In this document: positions 22,461-59,705 of the stretch, one piece after another
How positions within the stretch are numbered: the stretch's first letter is position 1
Layout: every line of letters starts with the position of its first letter
From: Strigops habroptila
Taxonomy: Eukaryota; Chordata; Aves; Psittaciformes; Psittacidae
DNA length: 64,000 bases
Direction of reading: 5' to 3'
Assembly (NCBI RefSeq): GCF_004027225.2
Contig: NC_044277.2
Location: 39,412,305-39,476,304, forward strand
Notes under the pieces: generated by a model
Seen by the model: the letters and a program-made list of their open reading frames with translations, nothing else
Told to the model about the DNA's origin: nothing
Database searches by the model: none
Position numbers and translations under genes: made by a program

Positions 22461-23855
22461 CTCTGACTCTGTTTATTTATAAAGATGAGAATATCAGTGA
22501 AATCATGGTAAGGAAAAGATTATAAATTTTGAGGCCAAATGATCATAGTGATTGACATGATCTTGAGTTGAAAGAATTATAGCCCTGGTTATATGACTTA
22601 TCTAGTAACTCAAGGAAGGAAGACTGGAGCATGATAAAACTTCAAGTACCTTTCTTAATGCGATTTCATTTCAGTGAGGGCAAGAGTTTTTTCTAAAACT
22701 ACTGTGAAAGTACCATGCCTGTAAGTGCTGGAGGATTGCTTTAGAACAAGATAGAATCCATAAGTAAATGGGATTGATCAGTCCCTGTCAAGCTGTTCCT
22801 CGTAATGGAAAGGGACCCAGTTCAGAGCAAGAACCTCACTCTTCGTGTGGAAACGCTAGGTGGTGTAGGCTTACTGTACAACGCTCAGAACAGCCTTTCA
22901 CCGGTGTGACTGTTCTTGCCAGGGCTTCTGAGTTTTGGGCTGGTTTGTGTAAATGCAGTGGTAAGTAATCGCTCTGACATGTCTGTAACCAGGCTAGAGA
23001 TGCAGCACTTGAGCCAGTGCTGTTCTCATATTTTGAACGGTTTCTGTTAAATACAGCTTACTTGGCTCCAGTAGGTCTACAGGGTAGAATGTCTAAAGTA
23101 TTATTCTGCTCCCACACACTATATTCCAGCTATTAATATTTTGGTGTAGTTGTACAATACACGGAGTGTTGATCCCTTGAATAAGAAAGCTTTTTTGTAC
23201 AAATTGCTCAAAGAAAAGCAATATTCAAACAAGTTAAAAAAACCCTCAAAAAAAAAAATCACCAGAACAGGCTAATGCTGAAAACTTTCTGTGATACTAT
23301 TTCAAATGTTCTAGTGCTACACCTTGACAGTATGACACTCTCAGACAAATGAATGTTAGCAACTTTATGTAATGCTAACTGTAACCTCTTATTCTCTGAG
23401 CAACTCTTCCATCCTACTTCCCAGAGCCTATGGTTGGCTACAGGAAATGGCTTGAAAGACAAGGTTACACTATTTTAAGCTATTTCTTTTTTTCCCCCCT
23501 GAAAATAAAATGAAGCCTGTAATGAAGGACTGAGCAATTCTTAACTAATGTTTTCGAAAGAGTTGCAGGGGACTGTGGTGATATTACATTAAAGACTTTT
23601 GAGAAGCTCTTCTAAAGGATGGCTGAGGACTGACTTGCTCTCTTCCTGCCCTCCAGACCAAAAAGAAACCCTAACCAGAATGCAGAAAGGGCTGGTTCGG
23701 CCATTTTCAGTGTCTCAAAGCCGAATAGGCATAAGGAAAGCAGAATCCATTAATCTTGTTAGTGGTGATGAACAGATGTTCCCCTGTTCCATTTGAAGCT
23801 ACCACTCTGGATAGAACATCAGTAATTTGTTTAATTTCAAATTACTACTGTACAA
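22461..23855. other. Intergenic gap between convergent genes
   Basis: About 1.4 kb lies between the two 3' ends. I see no coding sequence, RNA gene or recognisable mobile element, only short open frames without family features. Confidence 0.6.
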
Positions 23856-25299
23856 CTTGCTTCAGATTAAGTGTTTATTAAAATTAAAAATCACCATACA
23901 ATAGAAACTATTTACATATTTAACTGATAGTCTGCTTAAACTGCACAGTTTGACTGAATGAAGCCAATGGAAAAAGAAAAGCAATGAATATTTATACTGC
24001 TCACTGCAGGCACGCTGAGGCTCAAAAGGGTTTTAAGCTTCTGCAAAGTACCATTTGCCTAAATAACTGGGTGGAGGGGTGACAAAGATGTACTGGGTTT
24101 CAGTTGTAAGAACCAGTGCCACTTTGGAGAACGAAAAAGTAATCTATGCTATAGTTACATTGCAATTGCACTAGCTCAGCTGTTTTGGTAGGTAATTTGA
24201 CAGAACAAGTTGATAGGTAGAGCTTAGCAAACTGCATTCACTTTTAGGAATTGGATTTAGATAGTGAGCAACAAACCTATAGTGTCACTGCAATGTAACT
24301 TGGCATCGTTATTGCCTATTTCCACAAGTTATTTCTGATAGGGCTAGAGCTAGTTTTAGCTTTAAAACACATTTTGAGGTTAGTTGATTAAAGCAGCAAA
24401 AATATAAGGAATAGTCTTGAATAATCACAGAGGATTAAAATTAAGATTAAAATATTTTCACTGGTAACAGTCTCAGTGACCGCAATGAAATTATCAACTT
24501 CCTTCAACGTCCTGTGCTTTCCCATGGACTTCAGATGATGACTTTGAACACAGTGGTAGGTGTGCTGCCGCTTCTGCTGTCTTGTGTGTTCACATTGCAC
24601 TTCTGCAGCTCTGATGGCTTGTGATGCCTTGAGAATGATTTTAAACTTAGTATGAGTGATACAGCAGTAAACTAGAATCATCTTCGGTGTAAAGAAACAT
24701 ACATCACCCTTCCTTAAAGGAAACCATGACACTGTTCAGAAAGTCTTACAAGAGGTGACAGTACTCCAGATGCTAATGTGAAATAACAATGATAACAAAG
24801 ATAGATAGAAAAATAATTTTCACAATATCCTGCATTTCAAAAAAGATGATTTAAAAACATCACCATGTCTTCAATCTCCAAGTTCTCCTTCATGACTTTT
24901 TCTTTTGAAAACAGCTGTTCAGGCATCGTCTTGCCCCTTTTATAGAGGCCTCTTTGTAATATATTGCATAACTTAGATCCTAAGAAGGCATTGGCAAACT
25001 GTACCAGTGCATGATGGCTTTCCTTCCTTCTCCCTCCCCACCCCAAAAAGCCTGCTTGCTTTGGGATGATTCTGCAGATGCAAAACACAGAGCATTTAAG
25101 GAGAACTTCAAGCTTTAGAGAAACTGTTTTAACCAAATAAAAATACTACTTTTTCTCTGCAGAATTACTCTTTCCTTCAGCATTTCAGCTTCCACACTCA
25201 GTTAAGACATCCAAACTTGTGAAGTAATTGGTTTGAGCAGTCTGTCCAAATAATAGTCTGTGCCTATGATCCATGTCAATAGAAAAAGTGTTCTTTGCT
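23856..25299 (-). other. LYN: 3' untranslated region of LYN
   Basis: No coding potential follows the LYN stop. The first AATAAA on the - strand is at 23879-23874, giving a 3' untranslated region of about 1.4 kb. The end is approximate. Confidence 0.6.
23874..23879 (-). promoter_or_regulatory. LYN: Candidate LYN poly(A) signal, AATAAA
   Basis: Exact AATAAA on the - strand, the first found downstream of the LYN stop codon. Use is inferred. Confidence 0.55.
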
Positions 25300-49353
<24,054 letters not shown>

Positions 49354-52300
49354 TCATACACGATAGTTCAAGGGGAGAACAACTGCAGTTTAGGAGCACA
49401 CACTGAAAGCTCTTTTCTGCTGCAAAGAAATGACTTCTTGTCTCAATCCACAGAAGAAGTAAATATTTCAAAATAATTATTTACCATTTCAGCATTTTCA
49501 GATTTATCATTTCCCCTGCCCCAATCCGCCAGTCCTGCCGAAACACCTTTCTGATACTTCTGTGAGCTTCAGCATAGATGTAAGAAAAACATAATTACTG
49601 TAGTGACAACTTATTTCTGTATTTCTTATTACTTTTAGAGAAAAGGCTGCTTTGCAAGAGGTAGAAAAAATCCCAGTCCAAATGATGGGAACTGCAGCTA
49701 GCGTCAGCAACGCCTGTATCTCCCCACTTCATTTTGCTTGTCCCAGTCTAGCAGAGAGCTCCATTTGATTCAAATCCCTGTCTCACATGAGGCTGACGAC
49801 TTGTGCAGCTCCATGGCAGATATGCTGTGACCTCCAGTAACAAACCTCCTCATTCAAACAGGCCTGTTACAGCAGTCTAAAACAGCCGATGTGTGTATTA
49901 GTGATGGCAAACCACCACACAAGTATTTCTTCTTCAGTACAATTTAGAAGGATAATCCTTCTTTTGGGATGCGCATCCACGCTAAATCAGATGAGATACA
50001 GCTGTTAACATCTCCATGGCTGAAACCTGATTATGGCTAATCCTCTAATCTAATTACATAGTACTTCAGCAAGTATATATACAACATTATCTCTATATTC
50101 CTCCATCGGAGAAGAGTAATTCTACTTACTCTTGAAAGAATCCACTATGAATGCTTTTCAAATCTCTCATTCCCTTCTCCCTCCCTGATTTCAGGTCAGT
50201 GCTCTAATGCTAGGTTCACAATCACATTTTCCCTTGCAGGCACACACTCTCACTCCCCGCCGCCCTAATTAATCTTTAAATCTAGTTCTTTGAAGAACAA
50301 TGTAAAACCTAACATAAGAGCTCAGTGCATATACAGCTAAAGTAACCAGCACTGACTAAAATGCAGCTTGAGAAGCTAAAACAGATTGTAACACCCTGTA
50401 CTACGTCTCACTTTTACCACTTTCTCAAGGACAGAAAAGGTTATCATAGTAAAGAGTTAAAGTAGTAGAGGTGTCCATGTGCAGACACAACTGTTTCAGT
50501 GGCATGGTGCCTTACACACCCTACCCCTGCAGATAGGAAAACTAGCCAGATTGCCCTGGGTTCAACATTAAGACTTCTACTTTTGTAACAATACTGTTAA
50601 TAATCAGAATCCTAACTGACTATAACAATAAACCAAGGCCACAAGCACTCCCACGTGGCAGATCTCAACTTCCCACATCACCTTCATTTAATCTCCCATC
50701 CTGCCCTTGAGGAAGTACCACATAATAACAAATGCACTGTCCTGTTGCCAGGCTGAACGTCTTCTTCTAAACATAAGAGAAGGGTACCTCCTCTCCTACC
50801 GTTTCTGCAAATTATCTGTCACCTATCGCCAACAAATCTTGGGTGTCCATAAGATTTCCGTAGTGATGCAGTGAACTGTGATACTGGCTTCAAAGCAGCA
50901 TGAGAACTCATTACTCCCCTTCTTGCCTTCTCTTGAAATAAAAATAAAAGGAATCATACAGAAAATCGATAGGCACTGACCAGGTATCATCATCCCACAG
51001 AGGCAGAAAATAAAGTTCGCTCTTCTTGTGTGCCAGCATTTCAGAGTTCCCACACTCATTTGAAGGCACTGGGGGGCACCTTCAGCCAGGATCTTCTCTT
51101 AGAAGCAAACATCTTTAATGCTTAATTTTAGTTTGTGAAAACAAAAGGCTTTTCCAAATTCTCATCTCTACATGGGATGAGCTGTAACTCTACCTAGCTA
51201 TTTTGAAACACTGAGAAGGACTTTTTTTTTAAATAATAATTTTGTTTATAATTGTGTATATACAGATGATGCTTGTTCTGTAGGTAATGGTTCATAGGAA
51301 ATTTCTGTACACTCACAAGCAGGCTGGTGTTTGCATGTTCACCCTAGATATCAGGAAGCCCAGGGTTTAATTACCTGCTGTATCTGCAAGATCAGGTATT
51401 TAGCCACCTAAGTGCTAACCTTTTTGCTCTTGAATAGTTCTGCTTCTACAGAACAAACAGCTAAAGTGGAGGGCATAGGTAATTTGATCTAAGTTGCCAG
51501 CCAAAACCCCCTTTTCCTATTACTGTAAGAAAGCTGAAGATATCTTTAGAGACTGAAGCTTGCCCAGTGCCAGTGTAAATTCAGAGAAAAACATTTTTAC
51601 TCAGATTTTTTTCTGCAGTTTGAAGCACATGAAAAGCTGTAACTTAAGCCTGCTGAGAGGCCGTGCTGGCAGCTCAAGGTTAGCATTTGCTCATGACAGT
51701 AACAACAACAGATCAGTAATACCTATGCACAGGTGCTCTGTAATCCCACAGAAGTCTACTCAGTATCGTGTGAAATCACATGAATACTGTATGTGAGATA
51801 AACACGTGATGGCATCAAACAAAGCGAAGATCCTGAGCCTCATCATGAAACGCTGTTCTATGGGGTTTTTCCTCATGGAAATGTAAACCCACGGTCCTTA
51901 TGGGAATTAGCTAGGTCTACATTAGCAAATCACCCCAACAATTGGAGCTGAAGCCCATACCTGCTTGAAGACGGGTTTTTGTCCCCTTCACTCCAGTATA
52001 GCCCCAAGGACTGTACTGTAAGAGCAAGACCATAGCAAGGGTTTACCTGAAGGTAAGCCCCACATTTCGTCTTTCTACAACAGTCCTGTTGTTGCACTCC
52101 ATCTCTGCTCCACAACACGAACTACAGCCTAGCAAGTGGGGGCAACTCCTTCAAGGACATTAGAGATCCCAATCTAACTAAAATGCTAATGTAAACACAT
52201 CCTGAGACTTTTAGATTCTTTATAAAACAAGCCTCTCAAATCCTGCAAAAGAAACATATGGAAAATATGCAATAACGCAAAACAAATGTTTAGCACTTAA

Positions 52301-55300
52301 TATATATCAATTAATAACTATCAATATAGTTAAGTACATGATAAATAATTTAATATTTAATTTTCTGACCTTATGTTATTTCTAAACAAGTATAGGCAGA
52401 CAATGGAGAAAAAGCATAAAAAAGTTGAAGAATAGTTTTTAAGCAGTACAAACTGGATCAATGAGCAATCTTTTGGTACTGTGAAACGAAAGACTTTTGA
52501 GCTCTTCAAAGGCCACAGGATCTTATATTTCTGTACCTGCTATCCCTCTGTAAAGCTCTGTGCACTGGGCTCTGGACTGCACGCTTAAAATTCCGTAAGA
52601 TCAGACCAATGCCCAAAGCAAACATAGCTGTCTTTTGTTTCAAAAGATTTCTGCTCAGTGACTGATCAGCTAATCTGCAATGCAAGATACATTCGTTTCC
52701 AGCATAGTATTACACATTTTTACTGAAACCTGATCCGGGTCTTTCCCAGCGTTTCGAGACTGGTATCCAAGTACAGATTCAGAGGGCAGTATAAACAGCG
52801 GGCACTGACAGGAGAGTTTCAATCAACACACATTGTAATGGATTTTAGACTACAAAATGCTCTATCATTACCAAAGTTAACTTTGCAAACATTTACCCAT
52901 TCAAAAAAGAAGTCTTGAAGTGCAAAATGTGTATGCTGCGCACATCATTCTTAGTTTATACAGTAGTCGTAAGGAAACTCTGAAGGGGGGGAAGTTCATT
53001 CACGCATAAATAAAATACTTAATTTGGTGTAAAATGTTTATTTGCATAGCTCTCTGTTGCCGTATCACAAGGAGCATCAAGGAAGTATTTTGTGCAGATA
53101 TAAAGAGAAAGAGAACATGGTAAGCAAAGAGAAATTTGGAGAAAAGAGCATCATTACAAATGAAACTATGTTATTACTCATCAGAGATAAAAATAATCTA
53201 GACATCAGAGGGAACGCTGTCAGTCCCTACTCTGGTATTCCCCATTCCAACAGTTTTGCAATACACGAGACATTACCTTTCATTCATGGTCCTGCCCACA
53301 CCTCTAGACACGAAAGATAAACATTTAATTAAAAGAAACTATGTAACATAGCTGTTAACTTTCATAAATGGATATCCTAAAAGCAACAGCTTCTCTTTTA
53401 ACAAAGAGCATGCTGTATTTCATGGCTAAAAGGTGAAGACAAGTACTTAGGTTAACATCTACGGCGTGGTGACAAAAGTCTAAGTTCAGGCCCCCTTTGA
53501 AAAGCCACAGGAGCATCCGTAAGAACCATCACACTGAGCCTCTGCAGCAGGTTTTTCCAGACACCAATTTTGATCCTACACAGGCATTTGTCTTCAATTT
53601 TCCCTCTGAATCCCCTATTTTCTTTTGCTACAGCAGCACTTACTTCTTAATTCCAAAATGGATTGGGGAAGTGGGGGTCAGAAACCACTGCGACATTTTT
53701 CCAGGGTTAAAAGCTGCTGTGTATCCCCAAACTATTATTGCTTTATCTGCCTTTTGCTACATTACTAGCAGAGTAATGTGTCTAAAGCCACGATACTTCC
53801 TACTGCAAGCAGTCAAGTTTCGTGTGACCGTCACCTGTCCATCCACCATCAGCAGCGTTTGAGGTTTCATTTCCTCCCAGTGATTACCCTTTGCATCACC
53901 TAAAAAGCCAATCTCATTTTTCTTATTGTTCATGGTCACAACTATTGTCCTCTTTTCAATTCTGCTACATACAATACTTACGGTGCACATTAGAAACCAT
54001 TTCCTAAAAATCCACCTGACATGTCTGGGCTTTTCTTGATTGAAGTCATGTCTTCATGAAAATGATTCTTAAATCCGGACACATTTTTCAACAGCTTAGA
54101 GTGGCTTCATTTTAATCTTTGCACAAAATGCAAACTTAAAAAAAATAACTAAAATAGATTATATTGTGGCTTTTCCAACAATAAAGTAACTTTTAAAAGA
54201 ATTAGAGCTACAACAATGAGTATACAAACCACTCTGTTTTATCAAATAAGTATCTACTGTTCAAAAGGTCAGTAACTGTATATAAATACCAATTCTGTCG
54301 ATGGCTTACGCTTTTAACAAATTTACATGTACGTATTTTAATAGGTACATAAATTAAATAAATTTATATTCAATTACAAGGTTTATAAGTAGTAAGTTCT
54401 TCATTTAAGCCACAAAATTTCTTACATATGTATATAGAAAAGATGTTCCTTAGCAGTATGAATTAAGAATGAGCATTAAGAAGTATAAAGAAATAAAAAT
54501 TTTTAAAAATCAAGCTCCAAATTATTCTGAGTCTTAAACATTGGTCTATATTTAAGTTCCTGCTTTAAAGCAGCTTAGACAGTAGAGGGGTAAATTACTC
54601 TATTTTTTAACAGCTTTTTCAAAAATTGAAAATAATATTTTTTTCCCTCCTCTGCTTTAGATGTTTCATTCTGGCTTTTAATGTCATCTGGTTTGCTGCT
54701 ACTTCGTAAGTTATAAACCCAGAGGTAACAGCAATGCCTTTATCCGATCTCCCGAATGACTGAGAATGTGAGACTTCTCTGCATTACCCCCAAGATCAAG
54801 GCAGAAGTGTGTCGAAAACCAAACTCTGATCAACTTTGATCTAAAACTGCTGGGGAGGAATAATCATAAGCCCACTCTGCCCAAATACATGAAGTACCCC
54901 ATCCAACTTTCTACATCACTTGAATCAACTGCTCAACTTTCCCATTCCATGAAAAAAAAAATAAAGGAAAAAATCTTAAACTTAAGGCAATAATTTATCT
55001 TAACCTTTATTTCTGACTTCCACTTCATGTTGATCTGCTTCCACATCATCTGTGGTACCTGAGTGTTGCAATGATGTTCTATACCTTTGTTACTGGGACT
55101 GTGAGGAGAACCATCTCTGAGGGGCCTGGGAAATCTGAGTTCACTTCTAATCCATCATCACAGGGGGCAGAACGGCAAAGCAACCTCCAAGGAGGAGTTT
55201 AATTTGAGGAAGTAGAGCTCAGCAAAGCCTCATCATTACTGCTTTATACATGTTTGTACTAGTGAAGATGTGCTACTAGACCGGAGTCAGAATAAGAGTG

Positions 55301-55434
55301 ACAAAAATGAATTATCTGTGGTTGGGTGTAATGTAAAAGAATTAAACTGGAGAGCAACTGAAGAGAAGTGGATTCCGATTCCTTGCCCGTCTCAAAATGA
55401 TCAGGTTTGGGTTTGTTCAGCCTTGTTCTGAAAT

Positions 55435-55496
55435 ATGTGTGTATATTTAAAAACATATATAATACATTATATTTAATATTATATATATACACACAT
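55435..55496. repeat. AT-rich inverted repeat
   Basis: ATGTGTGTATAT at 55435-55446 is matched by its exact reverse complement at 55485-55496, across a 38-base AT-rich spacer. Confidence 0.75.
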
Positions 55497-55823
55497 TTAA
55501 ATTTTACTGTAAGTATTGACTGCTTGGTAACTTTCATCAAACTAGACTCTTGCAAACACAGAAATCCTGGCTCAGCTTTCATCTTCGGCTTGTTTCACTT
55601 CCTACATCTTGTTTTTGCATTGAAGACCAACTAGGGGAACTTAAGCAGTTTGCTCTTCCCTTGCCTTTCTGCTGAAATAGTTATCTGTGTCTCAATCACC
55701 CCTTGCCTCGTGTATTTTAATCTCTTTTAAAATTTATGTTATTTCTATAGGTCTGAATTACAGCATCTTTATGCCTCCCAAACTGAATTTATCCCTTATA
55801 GGATACACATTTACATGTGCATA

Positions 55824-55841
55824 TATATACACACACACAGG
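55824..55841. repeat. Short TA/CA dinucleotide repeat
   Basis: ATATATACACACACACA-like stretch of fewer than 20 bases; the position is approximate. Confidence 0.65.
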
Positions 55842-56194
55842 GACACAAATCACTATGTGCTACCTGCACATAAAAAGGAGCATGGATAGCCTAAATTTAC
55901 TCAGTGTTTAACTATGACAGACTTGCCCAGTGCAGAGTCTCATTGTTCTTGTGATGTGAGAAGCAGTAGTCCAGTTGACAGCATTTTTTAAAAAAGGAGA
56001 AAATTTGGGGAATTCTTTAACTACTTCAATCTTTTTTGGTGAAAACATGAGAAAAAACTAAAAAAAATTTTAACATACATATCTACATAAACAGGCAAAG
56101 AAGAGAAACAAGTGAATCCCCAGTGCAACAATCAAAACTCAAATATTGCTGTAGTGGAAAAGTATGCAACAAACATGTTACTGTGAGATTCCAT

Positions 56195-56345
56195 AGATCA
56201 TGAAATCATAGCATGGTTTAGATTGGAAAGGACCTCAGATATCATCTAGTTCCAACACCCTGCCATAGGCAGGGACACCTTTCACTAGACCAGACTGCTC
56301 AAAGCCCCATCCGACCTGGGCTTGCACACTGCCAGGGATGCCTCA
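56195..56345 (-). mobile_element. CR1 LINE fragment, 3' end
   Basis: The sequence gattggaaaggacctcagat, atcatctagttccaacaccc, gcagggacacctttcactag and tcaaagccccatccgacctg is a CR1 3' end in reverse orientation, of the same subtype as the copy at 47.4 kb. Confidence 0.9.
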
Positions 56346-56714
56346 AATTTATTCTCATTTAAGTCAAACCCTCAAATTTTCCAAGGGTGCACTTGTATCA
56401 GAGCAAGATAACAGAGCTATCTAGTTTATTACCCATGATTAGAGCATAGGGCTAAAAACTAATTTCTGGTAAAGGAAGACCCATTCTGAGCAGCACAATT
56501 GCATCATACAAGCTCAGAATCAAGATTGCCATGCTCCATTTTTAGAGAGGTTAATGGGTAGTTGTGGGGTAGAACAAAATACTGTTGCTGAAGGGTTTCA
56601 GAACTTCACTTGGTTTAGAAGCTGTCTCGTAATTCTGAGTCCTAAGTAATTTCAGGGGCCAATAATGGCATTTAGTCCTTCATTCTCTCGGGCATTTAGG
56701 AAGAAGTCACATCT

Positions 56715-56870
56715 CTTTCAGCCTCTTTTCTAGGTTTTAAAAACCCAGCCCTCTCAGGCCTTTCCATTTCCACTGGTTATCCTAGGAGCCCTTCTCCGCA
56801 TCTGTTTCAGCTTGAACTCATCCCTCTTAAGGACAGGAGGATGGAGTTGGTCAGGTGTTCCAAGATGACT
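56715..56870 (-). mobile_element. Probable older, diverged CR1 fragment
   Basis: Phrases such as cagccctctcaggcctttcc and agcccttctccgcatctgtt, followed by cagcttgaactcatccctct, resemble CR1 text in reverse orientation with many substitutions. It may be the continuation of the copy ending near 56345, interrupted by about 370 bases. Confidence 0.5.
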
Positions 56871-59705
56871 TTCAGCAATGCTCTGCAGCAAATAATATTT
56901 CTTCCATCTACAGAAATATGTTGCCCAATAAATTCCGGAGATTCATTTATCATTTTTACACTGTCATCATACTAGCCTTTTATAATTATGTTGTGATCTG
57001 ATAAGACATTAAAGTTTGTCTCATTTTCATAATGGCAAACTGCTGTCACAGAAGATTTTCATATCTCCAGTGGCATGACGTTACACCCCGGTATTAAATT
57101 TCTCCCCATTATTTTGCCAGACTATTCTTTCTGCATGATATTCTTAGCCACCTGTGTTTCTAATACCTCCTAATATCACAAGGGGACTCCTATTTTTTAA
57201 TTGCAAATGAAAGTATTAAAAAGGAAAAGTCTCAATGTAATGCTAGTGTAACATTAGGCAACAGAGTTCTCGCCAAGAGTTTGGGGAAGTGCAGCAGACA
57301 GGCACCACTACCCTGTTCAGCTTCTTTCACAATGCCTTCCTGAGCAATTGTGATGAAGACAAATTCTATTTTGTCCATGCTATCTCAGGTTATTTTTTAT
57401 TACCTTACAGTTACAGAAAGTATCACCCTATCACCTTCATGCTCTCCAACACTGGCATTCCTGTGATGGTTATAAATCCTTCACATTTCTACTTCCCTTG
57501 CAACATTCAGTTTTAAGCCCTGCACCGGTATTTCTGCTCCTCCTCTTCAGAGCCCAGATTCCCGACGTTAGCACACCAATATCTCCATCCAACTAAACCA
57601 ATATGCATTGGCAGAAACCTTTATTGAACTCTTTACCAAGCTGACCACTGTTCTCACTGACATTCTTGACACCCATTCTTCCGTCCTTTAGTGCCCTGTT
57701 TCCCTTTCCCACATTGGCCTGCATATTGAAATCACAGGTAGGACTCTGCAACATTCATAACTCATGTCCACCTCCTAATTTAAACATTTTTTTTAAATCA
57801 AAATTCAGGTTAGAACAGGGAAAAAGGTATGCTGCCATCTGATTAGAGTGGAAGTGGACTGTGTAATACATCACACAGAAAAACCCCCAAGACCTGGCAT
57901 AAGAACAGGAAGCTTCTGCTCAGATAAAACACCTGTATTTGCTATATTGATGCTATATTGCTGTGTTTCTGGGAAAGGTAAACCCATTCTGAACAGCATA
58001 ATCACATCATATGAGGAAAAACCTTTTTTCCTATACCACCCTCATGTTTTTTCTACTTACTAGACCCAGCATTTTAGCTGTGTGACAACCAACATCAATT
58101 AACACATTGATATACTAAATGGAAAATAAGTGACTTAAGTTATCACATCTCAGACTTCCAAGTATGAAGTGGCCCAACAGAGCTATATAGAAATCAGGCG
58201 AGGTTTGAGGATTATGTTCGTCCCTCTGCAGCTTTAGAAATAGGAGTGCTTTGGTAAAACTAACTGTATTGGTTCAGGTAAACAGTTTTCTATACTCAAA
58301 TGATTCTAATCCACAGTCAAACCTTTGCCTGCCTTGCCTTTAAGTCTGTGGGGAAAGGATAAGTTTATTCAGTGCTCAGCTAGGTGATCCACAAACTTTG
58401 TTGGAACTCATATATGATAACAGAACATGTATAATACATATCATCATAGTTGATGACATGAAAGGTAGCTCTAAAAGGGGTGGGAGGCCTTGATGAAGAA
58501 AGAAGCATCTTTTATTTCTCTGTAAATCCACCACAGTTGTTAAAATCTTGGTTTCATGCAGGAATTTTGGCAGTGGTGGGGAAAAAAAAAAAATTTAAAA
58601 AGAAACACTGAAAATTGCTAATGTCATTGTGGTAGTACAATAATGTCATAATGCTTGCAAAAGGATGAAAATAAAATTCTAAAACAAAACATTACACTGA
58701 AATGAAGCAGAATATAATTTATACAAACTACTAATCCTTGTTTATTCAACTGAAGAAAAATACCAAAACACAAGAAAGTTAATCCACACAAGATTGTAAT
58801 TTTGTTAACATTGCATAATAGACTTTATATATTATGCCAGTGTTCCAGATTCATGTAGTCAGTATTTTTGGCACTAATTTTAAACCATGTCTTACATTAA
58901 GCTAACATCTGTTTTCTGACCTTGTAACACTAACTTCATTTTATTATAATCATTTGCCTCAACTGCATCCTCCAGAATTTTGAATCGATATCAACAATGA
59001 ATTAATTCACTTTGCCAGCCCTCAGGCAACCACATCTTCCATTTCCTCAACTTTTTTCCACTGCCCTATATCTTTTGAAGATAGGGGAAAAGGTCAAATA
59101 GCATCTTAATTTGACATAACAGAATAAATACTTCTCTCAAATTCTTCAAAAGGATCATATGAAATGGAACAGAGAAAAACTGTACCAACATGTTAGCCAA
59201 CTTAAAGGGAAGGTTCCCAAAATACTTTACAGACTTAAAAGTGTCATGCAAACTGTAAGTAAAAACGTCATTTTCTTCACTGGTAAAAAACCTCAGTAAT
59301 GACAAACAGCAGCTCCATATAACCAAATCCCCATTTCCAGAGGAAATTTGGCCAAACCACTACACTGAAGAGGATCAGCGTTTTTCCTAAGTATTAGGAA
59401 GTGTCTCACTCCAGCTAGCAAACCCCAAGGACTATGTCTACATTCCAAGCTGAGCGTATCTATGATTCACATACAATTTTTTCAGCTTTAAATGGATGAC
59501 TTTGGCCAATAATGGCAGTGTGCTAAGTTTCAGTAGTCTAGTGTTGCCCTGAGCTTTATAGATGCCCAAGTCTACCAATAGTATAAGGATCCTTCTACCC
59601 TCCCTTTTTAATTACTAGAGCAATCACTGTGGTATAGGAAAATCAGAAACTCTCCATAAAAATCACAAGGTGTTGGAGTGAGGTTCAGGAGTAGCCCAAA
59701 TGACA

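Noticed and set aside
53497..53862. 121-codon + strand open frame
   Set aside because: No recognisable motif or splice context. It lies in the probable LYN first intron and has a chance-like composition.
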